Shown here piece after piece: positions 7,849 to 15,296 of a DNA stretch of 20,362 nt (positions within the stretch are counted from its first letter, which is position 1; every line of letters begins with the position of its first letter). A model generated the notes under the pieces. The model worked only from the letters and a program-made list of their open reading frames with translations. It was not told the DNA's origin and ran no database searches. The position numbers and the translations under genes were made by a program. The stretch lies in the NCBI GenBank assembly GCA_964571815.1, contig CAZNDN010000070.1:1-20362 (forward strand). Direction: 5' to 3'. The stretch comes from CAZNDN01 sp964571815 (GTDB taxonomy: Bacteria; Fibrobacterota; Chitinivibrionia; Chitinivibrionales; WJKA01).

Positions 7849-8970
7849 TCAATCCGAATTCCCCCGCGGATGCAGCACCTCCGTCAGGCGCTCCATCATC
7901 CCGTCAAGCGAAAACTCCTCTTCCACCCGCTTCCTGCCTTCCTCGCCCATCTCCCGGCGAAGCTCCGGATCGTCTATCAGGGTCTCAACCTTTTCGGCCA
8001 ATCCTTCCGCCGAGACCTTGTCGATCAGAAACCCTGTCCGCCGGTCAACAACGACCTCCGGATTGCTGCTGACCCGAGAGGCAATCACGGGCAACCGCGA
8101 GGCCATCGCCTCGACAAGCACGTAGCCGAATCCCTCCCAGAGCGACGGGAGCAGGAAGATATCGATCGTTGCCATGAAGCTTCGCATGTTGTTGACAAAA
8201 CCCGTGAGGATGATATTCTTCTCCACCCCCAGTTCCCGTGCCCGGTTCAGCAGCGCGTCGCGCCGCGGGCCCTTGCCTGCTACCAGGATCCTGACGCTCC
8301 TTCCCCGCCGCATCAGTTCCCGAGCCAGTTCCACGAGGACAAGCTGCCCTTTTTGCCGAGTGAGTCGCCCGGCGCTCCCCAGCAATACTTCGGACGTGTC
8401 GCGGATCACCAGCGGCTCGCACGGAAGTCGGTCGTATTCCGCAAGGTCAAGTCCGTTGTAAATCACTCTCATGCCTTCCCGGGGGAAAAGGTGGGGGTTA
8501 CGGGCAAGCATGGTGGAACGCGTAGCCTCCGAATTCACGATCACGTCGGTGAGCACCCTGCCGAACAGGAATCGATTCAGAGCATTGTTGCCGACCGGCA
8601 GGGCGCTGCCACGTCGATAGACGATCCTGTGGACACCGGCTGCCTTTGCCGCCAACCCGCCCAGCTTCAGTTCCGTGGGAGAATTCATAACCACGGTATG
8701 CACACGATTTCTCAGGAAGAACCCGCGCAGCTTCCATAATTTGAGAAGGTTAAGCCAGCTCGCGTTCCCGGCCGACAGCGGGAACAGTTTGACCTGCGTT
8801 TTGTCGAGACGTTGACGAAAGGCCCCGTTGGGATCGGCTACGACAACTACCCGGCGCCCCCGGGCCTGCATTCCAACGGCCGCGTCGAGATGCCACTTCT
8901 CGCCTCCGCCCCATGACCTGGAGCAATTCATGAAGCAGAGCGCGGGGGTTGGTCGGGTCCCGACACTCAT
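7849..8970 (-). CDS. Family 4 glycosyltransferase
   Basis: A 373-residue GT-B retaining glycosyltransferase. The N-terminal acceptor domain has the glycine-rich loop CSRSWGGGEKWHLD (about residues 16-29). The C-terminal donor domain shows GSAGRLTRQKGQ, LVAGKGPRRDAL, ILTGFVNNM and the EX7E motif EGFGYVLVE (Glu279, Glu287), which binds the nucleotide sugar. It should act at the cytoplasmic face of the inner membrane on a lipid-linked or lipid A-core acceptor. Its ATG overlaps the preceding gene's TGA as ATGA, and it is followed after three bases by the beta-barrel gene. Its first bases fall in the 55-base stretch repeated on the other side of the N-run at 9003-9102; the copy at 8967-8970 is used for the start. 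The donor sugar cannot be predicted. Confidence 0.92.
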   Translation of the reverse strand: MSVGTRPTPALCFMNCSRSWGGGEKWHLDAAVGMQARGRRVVVVADPNGAFRQRLDKTQVKLFPLSAGNASWLNLLKLWKLRGFFLRNRVHTVVMNSPTELKLGGLAAKAAGVHRIVYRRGSALPVGNNALNRFLFGRVLTDVIVNSEATRSTMLARNPHLFPREGMRVIYNGLDLAEYDRLPCEPLVIRDTSEVLLGSAGRLTRQKGQLVLVELARELMRRGRSVRILVAGKGPRRDALLNRARELGVEKNIILTGFVNNMRSFMATIDIFLLPSLWEGFGYVLVEAMASRLPVIASRVSSNPEVVVDRRTGFLIDKVSAEGLAEKVETLIDDPELRREMGEEGRKRVEEEFSLDGMMERLTEVLHPRGNSD

Positions 8971-9002
8971 ACCTTCAGCAGCCTGTAGTTCCTGAACCCG
9001 CC
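8948..9002. repeat. 55-base contig-end overlap, left copy
   Basis: These 55 bases (GTTGGTCGGG...GAACCCGCC) are repeated exactly at 9103-9157 on the other side of the N-run. This is what a k=55 assembler leaves when it scaffolds two contigs sharing a terminal k-mer. It is an assembly artefact, not a biological repeat. Confidence 0.9.
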
Positions 9003-9102
9003 NNNNNNNNNNNNNNNNNNNNNNNNNNNNNNNNNNNNNNNNNNNNNNNNNNNNNNNNNNNNNNNNNNNNNNNNNNNNNNNNNNNNNNNNNNNNNNNNNN
9101 NN
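9003..9102. other. Assembly gap (100 N), artefactual
   Basis: Exactly 100 N between two identical 55-base flanks. Removing the Ns and one copy gives a continuous sequence in which the upstream GT2 stop and the downstream GT4 start overlap as ATGA, a normal operon junction. No sequence needs to be missing. Confidence 0.9.
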
Positions 9103-9157
9103 GTTGGTCGGGTCCCGACACTCATACCTTCAGCAGCCTGTAGTTCCTGAACCCGCC
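9103..9157. repeat. 55-base contig-end overlap, right copy
   Basis: Exact copy of 8948-9002. It encodes the last residues of the GT2 protein (GGFRNYRLLKV) and the start of the GT4 protein. The duplication is produced by scaffolding. Confidence 0.9.
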
Positions 9158-10021
9158 GAGCTGCCTTCCGCCGCACAGCCGCTCAAGCGCCGTGAGAATC
9201 CGATATTTCGTCAGCTCATGCTTGTGCCGCGTTCTCGACCGTCCCTTGTACCGAAGTTTGTTGCGCCAGGACATTTCCGAGACCCGTTTCTCCATTACCC
9301 GGGGGTAGCTGTCTCCGTAGACCCGGAGCTTCTCCAGCGAACCGTAGTCAAACTCCGCCGGCATCTCGCCGTAGTGATCGCGCACCCATTGGGCTCCGTG
9401 ATGAGTTGTGGCGAATTCTCGTCGTTTCGCGTTCATAAGCTCAGGCGGCCGTACCCAGCCGTAATGGAAGATCTCGGCGCGGGAGCCGGCCACCGTGAGC
9501 TTCTTTCCGTTGCGTCGAAACGACTGGGCGCTGCCCCATGAACGAATGCCGCGGCCGTTGCGTACGATCCTGATCTCGCGGGGATACCATGCGTGGCTGA
9601 CGATGTAGTGGTCGTAATCACCCCAGAAATGCTTGTAGTCAAACAGCAGCCCCTCGACCTTATCGTTGTCCAGAAGTTCGGCGCACCGAGCCTTCACGAC
9701 CGGCAGATACCGCTCGTGGAGTACTTCGTCGGCCTGAATGTAAAAACACCAGTCACCGGAGCACTGCTCCAGCGCGATATTGGTCTGCCGTCCGTGTATC
9801 CGCCCCTTGAGTTTCTCCCTTTCGGACCAGACGGTATCGATAATTCTAATTTTGGGGCTGCCGATTTTTTCAATCTTCTCCCGCGTCCGGTCACTATCGT
9901 CCCCTCTCCCGACGGCGATGATGAATTCATCGCATATCGGCAAAATGGACTGGATTGCTTCGGCCACCGGGTAATAGAGCATGTCGGCGTTGCGAGCGAA
10001 TGAAAAACCACTGATCTTCAT
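9122..10021 (-). CDS. Family 2-like glycosyltransferase (inverting GT-A fold)
   Basis: A 299-residue protein with a GT-A N-terminal domain: GFSFARNADMLYYPVAEAI at the start (about 5-23), the DEFIIAVGRGDDSDRT nucleotide-binding strand and loop (31-46), and YIQADEVLHE (95-104) as the DXD-type metal site. The C-terminal part has HYIVSHAWYPREIRIVRN and FHYGWVRPPELM, typical of lipopolysaccharide-core and surface-glycan GT2 enzymes. It should transfer a sugar in the cytoplasm. ATG 10021 is preferred over GTG 10045 because AGGAGAAGG lies eight bases before it. It is coupled to the downstream GT4 gene by ATGA once the false gap is removed, and follows the sulfotransferase gene by about 100 bases. 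Confidence 0.88.
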   Translation of the reverse strand: MKISGFSFARNADMLYYPVAEAIQSILPICDEFIIAVGRGDDSDRTREKIEKIGSPKIRIIDTVWSEREKLKGRIHGRQTNIALEQCSGDWCFYIQADEVLHERYLPVVKARCAELLDNDKVEGLLFDYKHFWGDYDHYIVSHAWYPREIRIVRNGRGIRSWGSAQSFRRNGKKLTVAGSRAEIFHYGWVRPPELMNAKRREFATTHHGAQWVRDHYGEMPAEFDYGSLEKLRVYGDSYPRVMEKRVSEMSWRNKLRYKGRSRTRHKHELTKYRILTALERLCGGRQLGGFRNYRLLKV

Positions 10022-10123
10022 ACCGTTACCTTCTCCTATACTCACAGACCATCGAAACAGCCCCGTTCACGAGCCCTCCGCGACGTTCTCCGGCATCAAA
10101 GCGAGACAACGCCGGAGGAAACA

Positions 10124-10915
10124 CTATGCGTACCACGAATCGAGTTTTCTCATTAGCGCAAGGCAGTACTCTCTGTCTTCGACCGACAAGTATGCCGCAT
10201 GGCCCCCCGCCCCTCCTCTTCGAACCTTGTAGGAATCGGTATCGTTCGGGTCGACGGCTTTCAGTTTTTTCCCGTAAAACACCCTGAGAAGGCCTGCCTT
10301 CTCCATGCTTTTCATTCGGTCGAACGAGAACGCCTTGAGCGTGGATTCGATTCTCTTCTGAGGGAGACACCTTCCTTCAATGAACGCCACGATACGTCCC
10401 AGCGTCCCGACCCCGTCATGCAACAACTCCTCATACCGCGCGATAAAAAACCGATCCGACTGTTCTGCCGCACGCTTCCATTTGACCTGAAACCGCAGGA
10501 GGGGTTCGATGCCGAACCCGGGATGCCGGACAAACGTCGACAATGTACCTGAGAACACCCTCTGGCGTTTCGTGGCCTCGAAGTAGCTGGAAACGAGAAT
10601 GTCCCGCGGGTCTCTGAGAAGGAGCACAACCTTACGTTCGGGTATGTCCGAAGGATCGACCGTGTCGGGAACAAACGCTTTCTCGGCGGAGTAGAGGGTA
10701 TTTGCCTCGGCGTGATCGAAACGTGCCCGAACTCCCAGATCGTCAAGCATCGTCCGCAGCCATGTCCTCCCGGATTTGGGATAGGAAAGCACGAGGGCTC
10801 TGTGTGTTTCCCCGTGTGCTTTCCCGCGGCGCCGCTTTCGAACCGACTTTGCGATACCCACTCCGGCAAGCCGCGCGGTAAGCAGGAAGCGTTCGATGAT
10901 CCCGGTGCCACTCAT
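10124..10915 (-). CDS. PAPS-dependent sulfotransferase (cytosolic-type domain)
   Basis: Transfers sulfate from PAPS to a hydroxyl or amine of a carbohydrate or small molecule. In this 263-residue protein the 5'-phosphosulfate loop is YPKSGRTWL (about residues 45-53). The 3'-phosphate site is RDPRDILVSSYFE (101-113). The C-terminal RRGGAGGHAAYLS corresponds to the RKGxxGxW-type loop that closes over PAPS. This is the Sulfotransfer_1 type, unlike the second sulfotransferase at 15297. ATG 10915 is chosen because homology begins soon after; upstream in-frame codons reach 11005 but have no good ribosome site. It lies in the middle of a run of glycosyltransferase genes, so a glycan substrate is likely. 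Confidence 0.88.
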   Translation of the reverse strand: MSGTGIIERFLLTARLAGVGIAKSVRKRRRGKAHGETHRALVLSYPKSGRTWLRTMLDDLGVRARFDHAEANTLYSAEKAFVPDTVDPSDIPERKVVLLLRDPRDILVSSYFEATKRQRVFSGTLSTFVRHPGFGIEPLLRFQVKWKRAAEQSDRFFIARYEELLHDGVGTLGRIVAFIEGRCLPQKRIESTLKAFSFDRMKSMEKAGLLRVFYGKKLKAVDPNDTDSYKVRRGGAGGHAAYLSVEDREYCLALMRKLDSWYA

Positions 10916-11106
10916 GGGGCGGACCATCCGGCCCGTCGAACCCAACGGCGCATCCCGGCGGCAACGCGGTTGCGGACGCAACCACACCCGGCCGGCACGC
11001 TCCACCGTGCCCCTGGGGCACTTCCGGTTTCCGGAGCTCCTGTTGTCGATAGTTCAAGCCCTGATTTGCAGCCCAAACAGTCCCCTTTCCAGCTCGATGT
11101 ACCCCG
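10916..11106. other. Spacer between GT4 and sulfotransferase genes, with hairpins and an out-of-frame coding-like tail
   Basis: About 190 bases in an otherwise tight operon. The right part (11054-11106) continues an open minus-strand frame that enters from inside the glycosyltransferase gene and reads like protein (see the finding on a possible frameshift). The left part holds the 15-base palindrome GTGCCCCTGGGGCAC (11007-11021) and CCGG-TTT-CCGG next to it. No promoter was recognised. Confidence 0.4.
11007..11021. repeat. 15-base palindrome in an operon spacer
   Basis: GTGCCCC-T-GGGGCAC is perfectly symmetrical. It could form a hairpin in the mRNA ahead of the sulfotransferase gene, or be an operator. 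No T-run follows on the minus strand. Confidence 0.45.
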
Positions 11107-12138
11107 TCAAAATAACCTTTTGTTTCCCGGCCGGCTTTCGGATGAGCAGGAGCTTCGGTCCCGAAGATGTGTCAGGATTTTCGAGGCCAGACTATCCCAA
11201 TCGAATTCACGGATCCGTTGGAAGCCCGATTCGGCAAGCCGCTCCCGTAGCGGCCGATCATCTATGAGGCGACGAATTGCCCGGCCCACGAAAAAGGGGT
11301 GCCGGACCACCCGCAAACCGGTCTCTCCATTGAAAAGAAAGTCACCGGTACCCGATTTCGTTGCGATGACGGGGGTATGCGCGGCCATGGCTTCGGCGCC
11401 CGTATTCGCCCACCCGGCGTCGCGTTCCGCGGAGACGAACATGTCGGCTTCCCTGTAAAGCTCCGGCATTCGTTCCACCGGCAGGTCCACCACGAACCTG
11501 AACGGCACCTCGCACGTGAAGCTCTCAACCCGGCGTCGAGCGGAGTCGTTGAGGGGCGTATCGAAAAGAATGAGTTCCAGATTCCTGTGGCGCCGATAGA
11601 CCCGCTCACAGGCCTTCACGACTATGTGGGCACCCTTTTTCCGACGGTTGAGACGACCGTAGGTAAGTATCCGAACCGTCGAGTCCGCGGAGTTCCGACG
11701 CGGCTTCGCCCCGAACAGCTCCGCGTCCACTCCACCGAACGCTTTGAACGGTTGTATACCGTATTTCGTCCGGTCGTACCGGTGCATATCCGACGAATTG
11801 ACGAACACTTCGACGTCCGGGCACGCAAGCACACGGTCAAGCCGCGTGGACCTTTTCACATGATAAAACACCTTCTTCACGGCCTTCGATCCCCGCACGG
11901 CATCGACGTACGCGGGTTCCGTAAAAAAGAGTACATCGCAGGCGAACCCGGGAAGGGTCGAAAGGCGTGCCGTTCCTCCCGTGAAATTGCACCAGTCCGG
12001 CCCCTCGCCGTCGGGGGTAAAGACAGTGAACCGGTGTCCCCTCGCGATGAAACGGTTACCCAGTTCCACGAAACGCTTGACGCCCCCGAAGAGCTTCATC
12101 GACGGCAGAACGACCGCTATGTTCAGTTCACTTTTCAT
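11107..12138 (-). CDS. Family 4 glycosyltransferase (3' end possibly frameshifted)
   Basis: A 343-residue GT-B protein. The N-terminal domain starts MKSELNIAVVLPSMKLFGGVKRF, with the Gly-Gly acceptor loop. The C-terminal domain has VRILTYGRLNRRKKGAHIV, VDLPVERMPELYREADMFVSAE and GAEAMAAHTPVIATKSGTGDFL, the nucleotide-sugar binding region. It should extend a lipid-linked glycan in the cytoplasm. ATG 12138 is chosen because homology begins there; it overlaps the end of the upstream GT2 gene by 11 bases, which suggests translational coupling. The last residues (RSSCSSESRPGNKRLF) look unlike the rest, and an adjacent frame continues with protein-like sequence to 11054, so the true C-terminus may lie in another frame. 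Donor sugar unknown. Confidence 0.87.
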   Translation of the reverse strand: MKSELNIAVVLPSMKLFGGVKRFVELGNRFIARGHRFTVFTPDGEGPDWCNFTGGTARLSTLPGFACDVLFFTEPAYVDAVRGSKAVKKVFYHVKRSTRLDRVLACPDVEVFVNSSDMHRYDRTKYGIQPFKAFGGVDAELFGAKPRRNSADSTVRILTYGRLNRRKKGAHIVVKACERVYRRHRNLELILFDTPLNDSARRRVESFTCEVPFRFVVDLPVERMPELYREADMFVSAERDAGWANTGAEAMAAHTPVIATKSGTGDFLFNGETGLRVVRHPFFVGRAIRRLIDDRPLRERLAESGFQRIREFDWDSLASKILTHLRDRSSCSSESRPGNKRLF

Positions 12139-12943
12139 TCTTGTACATCCCAAACGGCGTGTACCATGATCCGATTTCGTTCTTGAAGTCCCGGATCGTT
12201 TCGGTTGAATGGGGTATGGGGTCGGTCTCGTGATGAAGGTGGTACTGAATCGCTTCGTGGACAACCGAGCACACCTGAAAACCGGCGCGTTTCAATCTGG
12301 CATCCAGATTGTTGTCCTCGAGCCCCCGGCCCACGATGCGCTCGTCGTAGCCGTTTACTTTCTCAAAGTCGCACTTGTGGAGGGAGAAGTTGGCGCCCAC
12401 TATCTTGTGGGTTTTCCTGAAACAGTTCCGGAGGTAGAATGCCCCCGGAACGAATGTTCCATGCCGCCGGCCGGTCCTGTCGCAATCCCGCCCCCAGCAG
12501 GATCTCCTCTCCACAGTCTTTCTTTGTACGTCCTCATTGGACATCGAGGCGGACAGGTCTCTGCCGAGCTTCACCCGGCGCCCCGCCAGAACGCGCCCGG
12601 GCCTGCGCCTTCGATAGTGAAACTCAAGAAACCGGTGGTGCGCAATGCTGTCGCCGTCCATGAACACGAGGTATTCCGCCCGTGCCCGCCGCACGGCCTT
12701 GTTCACGATGACGGTTTTCCTGAATCCGCGATGTTCGTGCCGGACGTGCTGAAGCGGGTATGGAAACTGCCCCGCATATCGACCGAGGAGATTCGCGATT
12801 TCCGGACCGGAGCCATCATCCGCTACGACTACTTCGAAATCGCCGAACGTTTGATTCCGGAGACTGAGAAACACCTTCTCCAGAAAGTCGGGATGTTCGT
12901 ACACCGCGATTATCACCGAAACGGCAGGGTTGCGTCTGCTCAT
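12128..12943 (-). CDS. Family 2 glycosyltransferase with galactosyltransferase-type C-terminal domain
   Basis: A 271-residue GT-A enzyme. VSVIIAVYEHPDFLEKVFLS opens the fold, VVVADDGSG (about 38-46) binds the nucleotide, and MDGDS (95-99) is the DXD metal site. GANFSLHKCDFEKVNGYDE and GRGLEDNNL (205-213) match the Glyco_transf_7C module, in which the Glu-Asp pair includes the likely catalytic base. The Cys-rich stretch SCWGRDCDRTG near 148-158 is unusual and may be a loop for metal binding or substrate. ATG 12943 is used; ATG 12958 is also in frame, and neither has a strong ribosome site. It follows the heptosyltransferase by 67 bases and overlaps the next gene. Confidence 0.88.
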   Translation of the reverse strand: MSRRNPAVSVIIAVYEHPDFLEKVFLSLRNQTFGDFEVVVADDGSGPEIANLLGRYAGQFPYPLQHVRHEHRGFRKTVIVNKAVRRARAEYLVFMDGDSIAHHRFLEFHYRRRRPGRVLAGRRVKLGRDLSASMSNEDVQRKTVERRSCWGRDCDRTGRRHGTFVPGAFYLRNCFRKTHKIVGANFSLHKCDFEKVNGYDERIVGRGLEDNNLDARLKRAGFQVCSVVHEAIQYHLHHETDPIPHSTETIRDFKNEIGSWYTPFGMYKNEK

Positions 12944-13010
12944 GGTTCTACTCGACATTGACGGCAGTGAGATCGGCCATCCGGGGCCATCGGACCGCGG
13001 CAGCCGGTTC

Positions 13011-14009
13011 CTACCCGCGCTCAATCAGCTCTCGTGCCTGCCCGACGACCGATTCCGGGTCGATCCGGCGCAGGCATTCGTAGTGACCGAAACGGCACGT
13101 TCTGTCAAAACACGGTGAGCACTCGATCTCTGTTCGCGCGACTCGCACCCTCTTTCCGAGGGGTCTGGTCCACGACGGTCGCGTGGAGCCGAATATCCCA
13201 ACTACCGGCGTGCCGACATATCCCGCCAGGTGCATCAGTCCCGAATCGTTTGCGACAACCAGGTTCGCCGCCGCAATCACTTTCAGCGCCTCGGTCAGCG
13301 TTGTTCGACCGACAAGGTCGACAACACGGTCCGGGGCACGTTGCCTGATCGCTTCCCCGTCATCGCGTTCTCCGGCACTTCCCAGAAGAACTATTCGGGA
13401 GTTCGGCAGCAAATCGACGAGTCGTTCATACCCCCCCCACTTCTTCGCCGGCCCGTATGTCGCACCCGGGCACAGAACTACAACACCGCGGTAAGCCTCC
13501 TCAGCCGCCACCGGGATTCCCGGCCAGTCCTCGGGTGTACCTGCCTTTGTTTCCAGCACGGCGGCATACTCTTCGGTAATGTGGCGTTTGCTCGTGCGAG
13601 TACGTCGCGGAAGCGGCTCATTCAGCAGCACGTCCCTCCACTCCCGTCGTACCCCTCTCCTTCGCCGGACCCCCGAACGCATCGCGAGGAGGGCCGATGA
13701 AAACGAGTGAGGAAGGACATAGAGTGTCTCGAACCTGCCCCGCCGAAGCGCCCTCAGGGCATCGCGACTTCCGCCTGATCCTTTTCGGGAGAAGGGGACT
13801 ATGGCACAACGGCTCAACTCCCGGCAAAGCGCTGCAAGCGACTCCGGGACCACCAGCAAGCCGGGCGTCTTACCTGACGCGGCCTTGCGGGATACCACCG
13901 AAAGGGCCAGAACGAAATCACCGATCCACTTCGGCATCACGACCGCATACGAGCCGCGGCGAATCGCATCATCTCTCCGGGATTCCTCAGCGGGACCGAG
14001 ATTCTTCAC
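13011..14009 (-). CDS. Family 9 heptosyltransferase (WaaF/WaaC-like)
   Basis: Transfers heptose from ADP-heptose to the inner core of lipopolysaccharide, at the cytoplasmic face of the inner membrane. The 332-residue protein begins its fold with VVMPKWIGDFVLALSVV (about 23-39), the classic GT9 start. Later blocks are VVLCPGATYGPAKKWGGY, the donor-site LVGRTTLTEALKVIAAANLVVANDSGLMHLA, and the PVVGIFGSTRPSWT loop. CSPCFDRTCRFGHYECL near the C-terminus is the Cys-rich pattern common to bacterial GT9 enzymes. The start is a GTG supported by GGAGG nine bases upstream. It is the first gene of the seven-gene minus-strand run, which supports a diderm host with a heptose-containing core; the sugar could differ, since GT9 enzymes are not all heptose-specific. 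Confidence 0.92.
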   Translation of the reverse strand: MKNLGPAEESRRDDAIRRGSYAVVMPKWIGDFVLALSVVSRKAASGKTPGLLVVPESLAALCRELSRCAIVPFSRKGSGGSRDALRALRRGRFETLYVLPHSFSSALLAMRSGVRRRRGVRREWRDVLLNEPLPRRTRTSKRHITEEYAAVLETKAGTPEDWPGIPVAAEEAYRGVVVLCPGATYGPAKKWGGYERLVDLLPNSRIVLLGSAGERDDGEAIRQRAPDRVVDLVGRTTLTEALKVIAAANLVVANDSGLMHLAGYVGTPVVGIFGSTRPSWTRPLGKRVRVARTEIECSPCFDRTCRFGHYECLRRIDPESVVGQARELIERG

Positions 14010-14176
14010 TCACCTTCACCTCCGACAAATGCCGCGCGCAAAACCTGTAAAAATACATGGACCCCCGACCCGACACCGTCGGCCGGGCGAACAGATACTA
14101 TTTTTGACCGTCGGCCCACGGTTACTCCACGCCGTCGGTGCAGCGCCCGTCCGTACCCCGAGACCAGATCAGGTTC
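14010..14176. promoter_or_regulatory. Divergent regulatory region of the two surface-glycan operons
   Basis: About 170 bases between the GTG start of the minus-strand heptosyltransferase operon and the plus-strand glycerophosphotransferase gene. It must contain both promoters. TTGACC at 14104-14109 could be a plus-strand -35, but no -10 sits at the right distance. CCGTCGG occurs three times (14076, 14108, 14132), the first two within the longer ACCGTCGGCC. The first copy is also the right arm of CCGAC-ACC-GTCGG. These could be operator half-sites. Confidence 0.45.
14076..14138. repeat. Three CCGTCGG repeats in the divergent promoter region
   Basis: Copies start at 14076, 14108 and 14132, spaced 32 and 24 bases apart. 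The first two share ten bases, ACCGTCGGCC. 32 bases is close to three helical turns, as expected of sites bound on one face of DNA. Chance is not excluded in GC-rich sequence. Confidence 0.4.
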
Positions 14177-15274
14177 ATGCCGAGGATTCGTATACTCTTT
14201 GACCTGAAAAAGCAGTACTATTTCAGTTCATTCGTCTCTATTCTGAAGGCTCTCTCTACCCGGCCCGACGTCGCAACCGCATTTCACGTCGGCTCGGATT
14301 CCGAACGCAAATGGGGAATCGTGCCGGTTTCACGGAAAAGGCGCATTGAGGGCCGGCTCAGAGAGCAGGGCTTCGAGGTGGTAGAGTCGCCCGGGGGCTT
14401 CGATGCGGTTGTGGGGGGCGATGCACTGAGCAAGCCCGAGCGGTTCGGCGATGTGCCCTTGTTCGTATCGGACCACGGGCCCGGCACCAAGACCCTGCGG
14501 TTTCGTAATATCGCTCGCTGTCCCGAACGACGGCATACCGTGTTCGTTGAGGGACGTTACTGGATGGAGACGATCAGGAAGTTCGGTTTCGAGGATGCGG
14601 CGGAATGGAAGATGACCGGTGTGCCCAAACTCGACCCATTCTTCTGGAGAGGCTACTACGACAGGGAAAAGATTCTGCGGTCGCTGGGGCTTGACCCGGC
14701 AAAGAAGACGGTACTGTTCGCACCCAGCTATCGCCCCTCGTGCATACCCTTCATCAAGGACAAGGTCGCCGCTCTCGCGCCCGCCTCAAACGTACTCATC
14801 AAGCTGCATCCGTACAGTTGGGGCGGAAAATACGCGCCGGCCCGGCAAAGCAGGCGCTATGTGAGGCTCGCCGCACGCAACCATGCAGTCACTCTCGTAC
14901 CCAGGGAGCATTTCGATATTCACCCCCTCGTCTTTGCGGCGGATACCGTTGTCAGCGACACTTCAAGCGCCCTGGCACTCTGCCTTGCCGTCGGTCGGGT
15001 GGGTGTTGTCGCCGATTTCCCCTATCCGAAATTGCGGCACTCCGACGGAATGCCGCTGTTGTCTGAACCACCGGGGGAGTATTTGAAGGATATATTCGTG
15101 CATTTCGGGGACCCTGACCTGCTCGCGGATGCCGTGCAACGTGCGCTGAACCCCGGACGGGAGCATCTTCGGCGACTGATGGAATACCGGGACTACCATT
15201 TTACGGGTCTTGACGGCCGCTCGGGTGAGCGCGCCGCGGAAATCATACTCGAGGGCACGGGAAGATCGGAATAA
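14177..15274 (+). CDS. CDP-glycerol glycerophosphotransferase-like protein (TagB/TagF family)
   Basis: The family moves a glycerol-phosphate or related polyol-phosphate unit from a CDP-alcohol to a glycan or polymer chain, at the cytoplasmic membrane. This 365-residue protein has the family blocks in order: the catalytic-type His-Gly in VSDHGPGTK (His100), FAPSYRPS (181-188), IKLHP (208-212), and AADTVVSDTSSALALCLAV (255-273), matching the ADxLISDxSS donor site of TagF. It lacks the long N-terminal domain of TagF and is closer to the short TagB form. ATG 14177 is chosen as the start of the homologous part, with AGG five bases upstream. It is first in a two-gene plus-strand unit with a sulfotransferase 22 bases downstream. 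The transferred group need not be glycerol phosphate. Confidence 0.8.
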   Translation: MPRIRILFDLKKQYYFSSFVSILKALSTRPDVATAFHVGSDSERKWGIVPVSRKRRIEGRLREQGFEVVESPGGFDAVVGGDALSKPERFGDVPLFVSDHGPGTKTLRFRNIARCPERRHTVFVEGRYWMETIRKFGFEDAAEWKMTGVPKLDPFFWRGYYDREKILRSLGLDPAKKTVLFAPSYRPSCIPFIKDKVAALAPASNVLIKLHPYSWGGKYAPARQSRRYVRLAARNHAVTLVPREHFDIHPLVFAADTVVSDTSSALALCLAVGRVGVVADFPYPKLRHSDGMPLLSEPPGEYLKDIFVHFGDPDLLADAVQRALNPGREHLRRLMEYRDYHFTGLDGRSGERAAEIILEGTGRSE

Positions 15275-15296
15275 CGCCGCCACATCAATCGGCACC

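Noticed and set aside
11299..12186. Plus-strand open frame of 295 codons opposite the GT4 gene
   Set aside because: It is antisense to a well-supported glycosyltransferase and has no motif of its own.
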